64,000 nt of DNA. It comes from DATARH01 sp963789255. Lineage in GTDB: Bacteria; Pseudomonadota; Alphaproteobacteria; ATCC43930; CGMCC-115725. Made by a program: the position numbers and the translations under genes. The notes under the pieces were generated by a model. It saw nothing but the letters and a program-made list of their open reading frames with translations. It was not told the origin of the DNA and did not search any database. The DNA is taken from positions 682,001 to 746,000 of the forward strand of contig CAWBJW010000001.1 of NCBI GenBank assembly GCA_963789255.1, given 5' to 3'. This document shows positions 26,709 to 35,397 of this stretch, piece by piece (within the stretch, counting starts at the first letter, position 1; every line of letters begins with the position of its first letter).

Positions 26709-27450
26709 CTATTCGCCAAGATAGGCTCTTTCGACCTCGGGGTTGCGGACCACCTCCTGGGGCAGGCCGTCGGCGATCTTCTGGCCGGCGACCAGCACGA
26801 CGAGCCGGGTCGAAAAGCTCATCACCGCGCGCATGATGTGCTCGATCAAGACGATCGTGATGCCCTCCTCGTTGAGCTGCAAGAGGACGGCGATGATCTC
26901 CTCGACTTCGGCGGGCGAGAGGCCGGCCATCGCCTCGTCGGCGAAGAGGAGGCGCGGCTGGGTGGCGACGGCGCGGGCCAGTTCCAATTTCCGCATCTCG
27001 ACCTGGGTCAGATCGCGCGGCAGCCGCCCTGCCTTGTCGCCGAGCCCGACCTGCCGCAGCAATTCGTGGCAGCGGGTTTCGACCTGGGCGAGCGACAGCC
27101 GATGGTCGGCGCGCGCATTGACGGTATAGAGCAGCGGGACCCGCAGATTGTCGACGAGGTTGAGGGTGCGGAACGGCTTTGGCAGGCTGAAAGCTGCGGG
27201 CGAGCCCCAGGCGCGTGCGCTGATGCGCGCTCAGCCCGTCGAGCGGTTTGCCGTCGAAAACGACGCCGCCGGTCTCGTTGTGCAATGTGCCGCACAGGCA
27301 ATTGACAAGCGTGCTCTTGCCCGAGCCGTTCGGCCCGATCAGCCCGAGCCGCTCGCCGGCGGCGATGGTGAGGTCGATGTTTTCGAGCGCGACGAACCCG
27401 CCGAACCGCTTGCCGAGCCCGCTGACGGCGAGGATCGGGTGCTCGCTCAT
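26709..27450 (-). CDS. livG: Branched-chain-type ABC transporter ATPase LivG, frame-disrupted
   Basis: Starts MSEHPILAVSGLGKRFGGFV. Walker A is GLIGPNGSGKSTLVNCLCGT. The Q-loop region changes frame at about 27185: CAGC-CTGCCAAAG should read CAGCTGCCAAAG, giving LARSFQLPKPFRTL. The other frame holds the signature-like LTQVEMRKLELARAVATQPR, Walker B LLFADEAMAGLSPAE and the switch His in IVLIEHIMRAV, ending AYLGE. The 742-bp span is one over a codon multiple (246 residues). The signature loop is LTQVEMRK where LSGGQ is typical; this is usual for some LivG proteins. It powers uptake with LivM and LivH. No livF or livK gene is in the window. Confidence 0.9.
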
Positions 27451-27484
27451 GTTTGCTCCGCGCCGGCGATTGGCATCAATCGAT

Positions 27485-27769
27485 TCACCGCCTCCGCCAG
27501 ACGCGGCAGGTGTTCGCGCGTTGGTATTCGTGACGCAGCAAATTGCCGATCGCCGCGATTTGCCGCCACGGAATGTCCGGAGCCACCGCCTTGTGTTCGT
27601 CTGGAAGATGGCGGCTGGCCTCGGAGATGATCTCCAAACCGCGCTCGCTCGCTCGCTGCACCCCCCAATCGGCGGCAAAGGCTTCATGGTCCAGGCCCGC
27701 GGCAAGTGTACTAATCCCTTGAATTACCTCGCGCATATCGGTCAAGCGAAGAAGAACGCTGCGAGGCAT
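27485..27769 (-). pseudogene. hepT: HepT-like HEPN (DUF86) toxin, C-terminus lost by internal deletion
   Basis: 94 codons starting MPRSVLLRLTDMREVIQGIS. It follows the HepT pattern through ERGLEIISEASRHLPDEHK and IPWRQIAAIGNLLRHEYQRA. After HEYQRA the frame runs into unrelated residues and stops. The expected tail (EHLPRLAEAVNRLM) is present just downstream in another frame, next to 27450. A deletion of about 35 bp between short GCGCG repeats explains this. The HEPN RNase motif is usually R-x4-6-H; here it reads GNLLRHEY, a variant common in DUF86 proteins. Partner of the nucleotidyltransferase two bases upstream. Confidence 0.8.
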
Positions 27770-27771
27770 CG

Positions 27772-28066
27772 TCAAAAGACCCGCAGCGCTTCCGCCTCGA
27801 TCTGCGGTCTGAGAAGCGGGTGAAGGCTGGCACGGGTCATCACATCGGATTCGACACCGAGGATGGCATTGACGCGCTCCTGCACGTCCACCAGGCTCGA
27901 TCAGGCTGAACCTCGGATTGTCTGTATCGAAGAAAAGATCGACATCGCTGTCCGGCCGCGCCTGATCGCGCGCGACCGAGCCAAAAAGGTACAGCCGAGA
28001 TACCCCGAAACCGTGCAATTCCGTCTGACAAGCACGCAGCAATGAAATGATGTGCTCTCGATCCAT
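27772..28066 (-). CDS. mntA: MntA-like nucleotidyltransferase antitoxin, frame-disrupted
   Basis: Starts MDREHIISLLRACQTELHGF. The minimal nucleotidyltransferase motif GSVARDQARPDSDVDLFFD is complete. One extra base at about 27895 (GAG-C-CTGGTG, should be GAGCTGGTG) breaks the frame; after repair it reads SLIELVDVQERVNAILGVES ... ALRVF and stops at 27772. The 295-bp span is one over a codon multiple (97 residues). MntA proteins silence HepT HEPN toxins, in known cases by adding AMP to them. The pair sits between livG and livM, interrupting the transporter operon. It is 2 bp from hepT. Confidence 0.85.
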
Positions 28067-28209
28067 TTGCTTTTTCACGGTTGTTATCCGGATTCGCGCC
28101 CTTGGGTACGAACTCGTATGCCGCTTAAGTATAACACCCGTCCTGGCAGGGGAGTAGCTGGCCATTCCACCCAGGCCCGTCTGCCCCTCGCTGAGGGGAG
28201 GCTGCTCGT

Positions 28210-29235
28210 TTATGCCGCAGCGTTCGGCTGAGCCGAGGCCAGCGCCTCCTCGACCGATGCCCGCTTGCGGCGCCGCGCCTGGATGAGGCCGACGATGCCG
28301 TTGGGCGCAATGATCACGAACCCGATCAAGAGCAGCCCGACGATCAACAGATTGAGCGCCGATGAGATCGTCACGGTGGCGAGCTGCTGGATCGTGCCTA
28401 AGAGGATCGCACCGATCACCGGGCCGATCCAGCCGGTCATCCCGCCGATCACCGGCATCGCGACGGCGTTGACCGCGTAGGCGAGGTTGAAGCTCGACGT
28501 CGGGTCGAGATAGGTCACGTAATACGGCAAGGGCGCCCCGGCCATGCCCATCAGCGCGCCGCTCAGCGTCGTCGCGATCAGCTTGAGCCGCAATGTCGGC
28601 ACGCCGGCAGCCTCGGCCGCCTGCTCGTCGTCGCGGATCGCGGCAAAACCGAGACCGAGCCGCGAGTGCTCGATCGTCCGCGCGATGCCGACCGAGATGA
28701 CGGCCAAGACGATCATCAGTGTATAGAGGTACTGGATGTAGCCGCCGCCGAGCGGCGCGTTGGCCGGGCGGATGATGTAGATGCCGCGCGAGCCGCCGAC
28801 ATAGTCCCAGTTGACGATCAGCGTCTGCACGACGATCGCCAGCGCCAGCGTCGCGATCGCGAAAAACACGCCGCGCAGGCGCAATGTCAGGTAACCGGTG
28901 CCGAACCCGACGATGCCCGATACGACGCCGCCGACCAGCATCATGACCGGCAGCGGGATAGGCGGCGTCGCAATCCCGAACCACGCCTCGGTCAGCGCCG
29001 GCATCTTGTACAACACCGCCGAACTGTAGGCGCCCATCGCAAAGAACGCGCCGGTGCCGAAATTGGTATAGCCGGTGTAGCCGCCGAGGATGTTCCACGC
29101 CGTCGCCAGCACGACGAACTGCAGCACGACATAGGCCGCGAAGAAGTAGTACTCGTTGGTGAAGAAGACGCGGGTCAGCACCACGAATGCGATGCCGACC
29201 GCGGCGGCGGCGATCCAGAACCCTCCGGCGCGCAT
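28210..29235 (-). CDS. livM: Branched-chain-type ABC transporter permease LivM
   Basis: 341 residues with about nine to ten hydrophobic segments, beginning MRAGGFWIAAAAVGIAFVVL. The family motif GYTGYTNFGTGAFFAMGAYS is near residue 50. The cytosolic loop reads IRDDEQAAEAAGVPTLRLKL. The C-terminus is GFVIIAPNGIVGLIQARRRK and a basic tail. It forms the inner membrane pore with LivH for uptake of branched-chain amino acids or, often in catabolic clusters like this one, aromatic or other carboxylates. The frame is intact and the gene is 2 bp from livH. Confidence 0.94.
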   Translation of the reverse strand: MRAGGFWIAAAAVGIAFVVLTRVFFTNEYYFFAAYVVLQFVVLATAWNILGGYTGYTNFGTGAFFAMGAYSSAVLYKMPALTEAWFGIATPPIPLPVMMLVGGVVSGIVGFGTGYLTLRLRGVFFAIATLALAIVVQTLIVNWDYVGGSRGIYIIRPANAPLGGGYIQYLYTLMIVLAVISVGIARTIEHSRLGLGFAAIRDDEQAAEAAGVPTLRLKLIATTLSGALMGMAGAPLPYYVTYLDPTSSFNLAYAVNAVAMPVIGGMTGWIGPVIGAILLGTIQQLATVTISSALNLLIVGLLLIGFVIIAPNGIVGLIQARRRKRASVEEALASAQPNAAA

Positions 29236-29237
29236 CC

Positions 29238-30113
29238 TCAGCGCCCCATCAGGCCGGCCGGGCGCACGGCCAATGTGATCAGCAGAAACCCGAAGGCCAC
29301 CGCCGGCGCCCAGGACGGCCCGTAGAAGGTCGCGGTGATGCTCTCGACGATGCCGATCAGCATCGCCGCCGCGACCATGCCGGGAATGCTGGTCATACCG
29401 CCGAGCACGCAGATCGCGAAGATGCGTCCGATATAGTCGCGCCCGATCGATGGCTCGACCGGCTGGATGATGATCAGAAACGTGCCGGCGAGAGCGCAGG
29501 TCGCGATCGAGATGCCGAAGGCGATCTGCTTGATCCGGATCGGGCTCGCGGCCATCAGCTGCAAGGCCAGCCCATCCTGCGACACCGCCAGGATCGCCCG
29601 GCCGATAAAGCTGCGCGTCAGATAGAGCTGCAACACCCCGACCATGCCCAGCGAGACGACGCACGGGACCAGCATGCGCAGCGGCAGGTCGAAGATCCCG
29701 AAGCGCAGGCTCGGGCCGATATACGGCGCCTCGACGAAGCGGTAATCGACGCCGAAGATCAGCACCAGCGACACTTCGCCGACAAACAACAGGCCGAAGA
29801 AGAAGGCGAGACCCTGGATCGCCTGCTCGCCGCGACTCTCGAAGGCATAATAATAGAGGCGATAGACCGCCATCCCGATCACGTAGAACACTGGGGTCAT
29901 GACAAAGCCGACCAGGATCGGGTCGATCTTGATGTACGAGGTGACGATATAGGCGGCGTAGGAGCCGAGCAGGATGAAGGCGGGCTGGGCGATGTTGGCG
30001 ATGTCGAGCATGCCGAACGAGATCGTGATGCCGACGCTGACCGCGGCGTAGAAACCGCCGAGCAGGATGCCGGCGACGATCGCGTTGACGAGGAGATCGA
30101 GCGAAATGACCAT
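29238..30113 (-). CDS. livH: Branched-chain-type ABC transporter permease LivH
   Basis: 291 residues, very hydrophobic, starting MVISLDLLVNAIVAGILLGG. The usual GGFYAAVSVGITISFGMLDI motif is present, as is FIGRAILAVSQDGLALQLMA for the cytosolic coupling loop. Near the end is FYGPSWAPAVAFGFLLITLA. It is the first gene of the minus-strand transport operon. No periplasmic binding protein gene (livK) lies upstream; RHS cassettes begin 265 bp away on the other strand. Substrate is inferred only from the neighbouring acyl-CoA genes. Confidence 0.94.
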   Translation of the reverse strand: MVISLDLLVNAIVAGILLGGFYAAVSVGITISFGMLDIANIAQPAFILLGSYAAYIVTSYIKIDPILVGFVMTPVFYVIGMAVYRLYYYAFESRGEQAIQGLAFFFGLLFVGEVSLVLIFGVDYRFVEAPYIGPSLRFGIFDLPLRMLVPCVVSLGMVGVLQLYLTRSFIGRAILAVSQDGLALQLMAASPIRIKQIAFGISIATCALAGTFLIIIQPVEPSIGRDYIGRIFAICVLGGMTSIPGMVAAAMLIGIVESITATFYGPSWAPAVAFGFLLITLAVRPAGLMGR

Positions 30114-30377
30114 CGGCGGCGAGAGGCGGCTAGCGGCGCCGCCGGGTCGGCAGGCGCAACCCGGCCGGTGGCGCGATCCGACGGCGCGCAGGCATCGGCA
30201 GCATGCTGGGCTCCCCCCTCGACTGATCTCGCTCAGCAGCGCCGATCGAGTGCGCCGGCATTAGATCAGCATCGGCGAACGCTGAGAAGCGCGATGAGGC
30301 CGCACCCTGATATTCGGAAGCCAGGGCCGGGATTATATTAGACGTAAAGCGCGTACGGTGGCAGTTTACCTAATAAC

Positions 30378-31577
30378 ATGTACCTGAATTGCCTCGCCTC
30401 GGCGAGCGGCGCCTATGGCTCCCAGAGCTACACCTATGACGGGGTGGGGAACCGGCTGACGCGGGTCCTCGGCGGCGCGACGGAGACCTATGCCTATACG
30501 ACGGGCGCCAACCAGGTCGCCACGATTACGACCCCGAGCAACACGCGCAGCTTCTCCTACCTCGCGAGCGGGCAGGTCTCGCAGGACGTGCGCGACAGCG
30601 CCGACACGTACACCTTCGCCGCCAACGACAACGGCCGCAACGCCTCGGCCGCGCTGAACGGCACGACGGCGGGCGCCTATCTCTACAACGCCTTCGAGCA
30701 GCGGGTGCAGAAGACCGTGGGATCGGCCGTCACCCAGTTTGTCGTCAACCGCTTCGGCCACCTGCTGGCGGCGGCCAACGGCAGCGGCGCAGCGCAGAAG
30801 GAATATATCTGGCTCGACGACGTGCCCGTCGCGATGGTCAACGACACCGCCGCCGCGCCCGTGCTCTACTTCATTCACACCGACCAGCTCGGCACGCCGC
30901 AGAAGGTCACCGGCCCCGGCGGATCGATTGTCTGGGACAACACCTCCGACCCGTTCGGCAACCCGCAATTCGTCTCCGGCGGCGGCGTCTGGGGAACCTC
31001 GGTCTGGGGCAGCTTCACCTGGGGCGCCGATTTGTCGCTGACGAATTTGCGCTTCCCCGGCCAATACGCCGACGCCGAGACCGCCCTCAACCAGAACTGG
31101 TTCCGCGACTACGACCCGACCGTCGGGCGGTACATACAGAGTGATCCGTTCCAAGGAAATCTGGGATCGAACAATTATTCCTATGTCAACGGAAACCCAT
31201 TAAGTCTCATCGATCGTACAGGAGAACAAGCCGCACTGGCATGGTGTTTCGGTGGCCCGGCTGGATGTGCGGCCGGTGTTGCGCTAACCGCCGCTACGAT
31301 TTGGGCCATGTCTCCACAGGGACAAAAAGCAGCGAAAAATGCCGGGAAAGCGCTGACGCAGGAATCATGTCCTGAGGACCGCTGTTATACTCGATGGCAA
31401 TCAGAAAGAGGACGTTGCTTCGCCCGCTTTCCTCGCGGCGCCGACCCCAGGTTCAGACAAGGTTGCCTCGACCGAGCGCAGGATCGGTTCACCTTGTGCG
31501 TGGGAAATGGCGGATTCCCGAATCCAAACGAGCCTCCCGAATGGGGACCCGCGGATGAAGAGGTAGGACGGCCATGA
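30378..31577 (+). CDS. RHS repeat C-terminal cassette 1, with candidate toxin tip
   Basis: The cassette starts abruptly inside the RHS core: SGAYGSQSYTYDGVGNRLTR, YD-repeat strands (NTRSFSYLASGQVSQDVRDS), then the conserved core end YIWLDDVPVAMVNDTAAAPV, FIHTDQLGTPQKVTG, FRDYDPTVGRYIQSDPF and PLSLIDRTGEQ. The tip after it (about 115 residues) has a hydrophobic segment (VALTAATIWAMSPQG) and a Cys-rich end: CPEDRCYTRWQSERGRC, CLDRAQDRFTLCVGNGGFP, EPPEW. RHS proteins deliver variable C-terminal toxins to neighbours. No N-terminal trafficking domain is present, so this looks like an orphan cassette. The ATG at 30378 has no clear ribosome-binding site. The tip matches no toxin family I can name. 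Confidence 0.8.
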   Translation: MYLNCLASASGAYGSQSYTYDGVGNRLTRVLGGATETYAYTTGANQVATITTPSNTRSFSYLASGQVSQDVRDSADTYTFAANDNGRNASAALNGTTAGAYLYNAFEQRVQKTVGSAVTQFVVNRFGHLLAAANGSGAAQKEYIWLDDVPVAMVNDTAAAPVLYFIHTDQLGTPQKVTGPGGSIVWDNTSDPFGNPQFVSGGGVWGTSVWGSFTWGADLSLTNLRFPGQYADAETALNQNWFRDYDPTVGRYIQSDPFQGNLGSNNYSYVNGNPLSLIDRTGEQAALAWCFGGPAGCAAGVALTAATIWAMSPQGQKAAKNAGKALTQESCPEDRCYTRWQSERGRCFARFPRGADPRFRQGCLDRAQDRFTLCVGNGGFPNPNEPPEWGPADEEVGRP

Positions 31578-32176
31578 CTACGGGTGAAAGGTTGAGCGAT
31601 TCTACTGAGGCCCTTATCGAAGAGACCGGAGCACCGGCGTCGTCCCAAGAGGCAGTTCGTGGAATTAAGAGGATCGCTTCTCATTTGAAGCGAAAAAGGA
31701 GGCTTTCGGTCGAGGACAAAACCGCCCTGCTCGCAACTAAGGCCGGATTATTGCGTGTGCTTGCGGAGTTTTGCAAAGCTGACGCGCTCGATGAAGCTGA
31801 ACATACACTCAAGGAAATTCTTGAACTCATACCGGATGATGTGGTCACATTAACCTCATTAGCGCAAATGCATCACTTTCAGACGAAGAAGTTACATATG
31901 GCGCTTCGGTGGGCTGAGAGCGCAGCATCTGCTGCAGATAACCAATCAAAGCTTGTTCGGCTGGCGTACGGTGTGCTTTGCAGGATAGCGATCACGCTCG
32001 AGCGTCGCGATTTAATCGAAAGGTCTATAAGACGCCTCATCGAATATAAGCCATCCTCTCCCACCGATGACATCAACTTGGAAGCTGACCTCCTGTCGCG
32101 GATCCCGGCTGACGCGTTGCCTACGGGCATGTGGGACGCTTATCGGCAAAAGTTGGACTTACGGGACCTGCGGTGA
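31574..32176 (+). CDS. Candidate immunity protein 1, TPR-like helical
   Basis: 200 residues overlapping the RHS cassette by 4 bp (ATGA), the usual layout of toxin-immunity pairs. It is rich in helices: AVRGIKRIASHLKRKRRLSV and LLRVLAEFCKADALDEAEHT, then LKEILELIPDDVVTLTSLAQ and LHMALRWAESAASAADNQSK. The pattern suggests tetratricopeptide-like repeats. It has no signal peptide, consistent with a cytoplasmic partner. Base composition is lower in GC than the cassette. Its stop codon TGA (32174-32176) shares bases with the first GAC of the next RHS cassette. Immunity function is inferred from position. Confidence 0.7.
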   Translation: MTTGERLSDSTEALIEETGAPASSQEAVRGIKRIASHLKRKRRLSVEDKTALLATKAGLLRVLAEFCKADALDEAEHTLKEILELIPDDVVTLTSLAQMHHFQTKKLHMALRWAESAASAADNQSKLVRLAYGVLCRIAITLERRDLIERSIRRLIEYKPSSPTDDINLEADLLSRIPADALPTGMWDAYRQKLDLRDLR

Positions 32177-33227
32177 CGGGGTGGGGAACCGGCTGACGCG
32201 GGTGGTCGGCGGCACCACCGAAACTTACGCCTATTCGTCCACCGCCAACCAGATCGCGACAATCACCAGCAGCGGCAACACCCGCAGCTTCTCGTACCTG
32301 GCGAGCGGGCAGGTGTTGGCGGATGTGCGCGACCCGACCAACACGTATACGTTCACCGCCAACGACAACGGTCGCAACGCCTCGGCCGCACTCAACGGCA
32401 CGACAGCCGGTGCCTACCTCTACAACGCCTTCGAGCAGCGGGTGCAGAAGACGGTGGGCGCGGCCACGACACCGTTCGTGCTCGATCGGTTCGGGCATTT
32501 GCTGGCGGAGGCCAACGGCAGCGGCGCGGCGCAGAAGGAGTACATCTGGCTCGACGACGTGCCGGTGGCGGTGGTTGACGACACCGGCGCCGCGCCCGTC
32601 CTCTACTTCATTCACACCGACCAGCTCGGCACGCCGCAGAAGGTCACCGGCCCCGGCGGATCGATTGTCTGGGACAACACCTCCGACCCGTTCGGCAACC
32701 CGCAATTCGTCTCCGGCGGCGGCGTCTGGGGAACCTCGGTCTGGGGCAGCTTCACCTGGGGCGCCGATTTGTCGCTGACGAATTTGCGCTTCCCCGGCCA
32801 ATACGCCGACGCCGAGACCGCCCTCAACCAGAACTGGTTCCGCGACTACGACCCGACCACCGGACGGTATGTGCAGAGTGATCCGATCGGCCTTAAGGGT
32901 GGCATTAACATTTACCGCTATGCCAGAGGAAATCCGATCACCTATCTGGATCCGAACGGAGAGCAACTTTGGATATTCGAGAACTTTGTCAACGAGCAAA
33001 AGCCATGTCAAATTCCGCTGCCGCCGCCACGACCCTCCGGTCCAACGTGCTCCCTCGCTCACCCCTACGGGACCCCGGAGCTCAGCGCCGGCCCACCAAC
33101 ACCCGCCCTCTCGCAAAGCTTACGGGTTTGCAAGGAGTTCGAATTTATTGAGCCGCCTGAACCGACCGAACAACCGACCCTAACACCTCCTCCAGTTGAA
33201 GAAACGAGGCAAGAACCTCCCCCCTGA
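32175..33227 (+). CDS. RHS repeat C-terminal cassette 2, with Pro-rich tip
   Basis: Joined directly to the end of the preceding gene at DGVGNRLTRVVGG, without its own start codon. The core runs through TYTFTANDNGRNASAALNGT, YIWLDDVPVAVVDDTGAAPV and FRDYDPTTGRYVQSDPIGLK to GNPITYLDPNGEQ. The tip (about 85 residues) is Pro/Glu/Thr-rich with three Cys and no recognisable fold (PLPPPRPSGPTC, PPEPTEQPTLTPPPVEE). The stretch matching 30872-31121 is identical at DNA level to cassette 1. Probably silent unless recombined into a full RHS gene. Confidence 0.75.
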   Translation, partial: DGVGNRLTRVVGGTTETYAYSSTANQIATITSSGNTRSFSYLASGQVLADVRDPTNTYTFTANDNGRNASAALNGTTAGAYLYNAFEQRVQKTVGAATTPFVLDRFGHLLAEANGSGAAQKEYIWLDDVPVAVVDDTGAAPVLYFIHTDQLGTPQKVTGPGGSIVWDNTSDPFGNPQFVSGGGVWGTSVWGSFTWGADLSLTNLRFPGQYADAETALNQNWFRDYDPTTGRYVQSDPIGLKGGINIYRYARGNPITYLDPNGEQLWIFENFVNEQKPCQIPLPPPRPSGPTCSLAHPYGTPELSAGPPTPALSQSLRVCKEFEFIEPPEPTEQPTLTPPPVEETRQEPPP

Positions 33228-33300
33228 CGGAGATATGGCATGAATGAAGTTCGTTTGAATATGTCGCCCGCTGAACTCTTGGGTTACTTCGAAGAGCAAA

Positions 33301-33783
33301 ATGAAAATTAAAATAAGAATTGCTCTAATCGTAGCGATTGCTGTAAACCCTCTCCAAGTTTTATCGGGAAGCTCTCCAGTTTCATTTAAAGGACATTGGC
33401 GTGTCGATTTAGAACGATCACTCGTGCCAAATGGACCGATTCCGAGGCGCGTGACCCTAAACGTCATTACCGATAATGGGAGAGTTTATGAAGCACAAGA
33501 GACGCAGGTCAGAGCAGATGGAACGGTCATAACAGAGCTCGTTCACGTTCCCATAAATGGCAAGTCGTATCCGATTTTAGGATCACCGAATGATATTAAA
33601 GTAGCCATTACACACTGGGCGCCCGGTTCCATGCGTATGGAGCTACACGCGCCGAGCGGTCTTCGCGGCGTGGAAACTTGTAGGATCTCGATCGATCTTA
33701 AGACGATGACCTGTGATGAAATCGATACAGATTTGAAAGGGAATACCAGTTCAGGGCGGAGTGTATATGTACGTAGTCAATGA
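33301..33783 (+). CDS. Exported protein downstream of RHS cassette 2, candidate immunity protein
   Basis: 160 residues with a probable signal peptide (MKIKIRIALIVAIAVNPLQV...). The mature part is beta-rich: SFKGHWRVDLERSLVPNG, then RRVTLNVITDNGRVYEAQET. The W-x-D-x..S pattern recalls small lipocalin-like extracytoplasmic proteins. It is AT-richer than the RHS DNA. The frame ends TGA (33781-33783), overlapping an ATG that opens the third RHS piece. If cassette 2 encodes a toxin, this is its likely immunity gene, and an exported one would imply a periplasmic target. This is speculation. Confidence 0.6.
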   Translation: MKIKIRIALIVAIAVNPLQVLSGSSPVSFKGHWRVDLERSLVPNGPIPRRVTLNVITDNGRVYEAQETQVRADGTVITELVHVPINGKSYPILGSPNDIKVAITHWAPGSMRMELHAPSGLRGVETCRISIDLKTMTCDEIDTDLKGNTSSGRSVYVRSQ

Positions 33784-35220
33784 AAAACGCTGACAGCTTG
33801 GCCACCCTGTCCGCGCTCACCTGGGACGCCGAGAACCGGCGCAGCAAGGCCTACGGGCATGCCTTCGACGCCCTGAACCGGCTCTACCAGCAGACCGATC
33901 CCGACAGCTTTACGACGACAACCGCCTTCAACGCGCAGGACGCGGCAATCAGCGTGACCGACGCCCGGTCCTTGGTTACGAGCTATGTCCGCGACGGCTT
34001 TGGCGACGTGATCGGCCGGACCAGCCCCGACACCGGGGCCACCACCTTGTGGTACGACGCCAACGGCGCCGTCATCAAGCAGGTTGACGCACGCAGCATC
34101 GAGACGGACTATACCAACGACCTCACCGGCCGCGTCCTGACCAAGACGTTCCCGGCGAGCTCTTCGGAGGACGTGACCTATACGTACGATTCGACCAGCG
34201 GCGGCAATCTCGGCATCGGGCACCTGACCTCGGTTGCCGACCAGAGCGGCTCCACCTCGTTTGTCTACGATGCGCTCGGCCACGTGATCACCGACACCAG
34301 GGTGATCGGGAGCAATTCCTACACGACCGCCTATACCTACGACCTGGCGGGCAACATCCTGACCGAGACCTACCCCTCCGGTCGCATCATCAGCTACATC
34401 CGCGACGCGCTGGGCCGGATCTTGCGCATCACGACGCAGCAGAATTCCGGCGCTTACCCCGTCGCCGTGGCCTACCAGGCGAGCTACGAGCCGTTCGGGC
34501 CGCTCGCCGGCCTGACTTTCGGCAACCGCCTGGCGGGCACCTACACCTGCGATCAGGATTACCAGCTCGACCGGGATCAATACGGGCGGCGGCACGGTGC
34601 AGAACCTGACCAACACGTACGACCCCGCCGGCAACATCACCGCGATCACCGACGCTCTCGTATCGAGCCGCAGCCAGACGCTGACCTACGACGACCTCAA
34701 CCGCGTCGCCACGGGGAGCGGCGCCTACGGCTCGCAGAGCTATACCTATGACGGGGTGGGCAACCGGCTGACGCGGGTCCTCGGCAGCACGACGGAGACC
34801 TACGCCTATGCGACCGCCGCCAACCAGGTTGCGACGATCACGACCAGCAGCAACACGCGCAGCTTCTCCTACCTCGCGAGCGGGCAGGTGTCCCAGGACG
34901 TGCGCGACAGCAGCGATACCTACACCTTCGCCGCCAACGACAACGGCCGCAACGCCTCGGCCGCGCTGAACGGCACGACGGCCGGCGCCTATCTCTACAA
35001 CGCCTTCGAACAGCGGGTGGAGAAGACGGTAGGCTCCGCGGTGACGCAGTTCGTGTTCGACCGCTTCGGGCATCTGCTCGAAGAGGCGAACGGCAGCGGC
35101 GCGGCGCAGAAGGAATACATCTGGCTCGACGATGTGCCGGTGGCGCTGGTCAACGACACCGCCGCCGCGCCGGTCCTCTATTTCATCCACACCGACCAGC
35201 TCGGCACGCCGCATGTGGCG
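33780..35220 (+). pseudogene. RHS core fragment (cassette 3), frame-disrupted and 3'-truncated
   Basis: The longest RHS piece: WDAENRRSKAYGHAFDALNR, repeated YD units (YDALGHVITDT, YDLAGNILTETYPSGRIISY), DYQLTGINTGGGTVQNLTNT, DGVGNRLTRVLGS and IWLDDVPVALVNDTAAAPVL, breaking off after IHTDQLGTPH. One extra base at 34568 (CAGCT-C-GACC, should be CAGCTGACC) splits the frame. The conserved DPFGN and core-end segments and any toxin tip are missing; unrelated sequence with a REP-like palindrome follows. The frame happens to stay open into the next gene, but that is chance. Confidence 0.8.
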
Positions 35221-35270
35221 GGCATTGCACCGTCTCAACCTGCGCTGACGCCAAGGGTGCAAAATTCGCC

Positions 35271-35346
35271 GTCACTCCCGCGACAGCGGGAGTCCAGAGC
35301 GAGCATTCAGTCGTTTGCCCTGGATTCCCGCGTTCGCGGGAATGAC
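35271..35346. repeat. REP-like palindromic pair
   Basis: GTCACTCCCGCGACAGCGGGAGTCCAG and TGGATTCCCGCGTTCGCGGGAATGAC form two hairpins in inverse order, 20-30 bp apart. This is a common interspersed arrangement and also occurs near 52660. It marks the point where the truncated RHS fragment meets core sequence. Confidence 0.8.
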
Positions 35347-35397
35347 AATCAACCTGCAAGCCGAGTTCTCAACATCCCCTTTGAAGGTGACCCGGAC

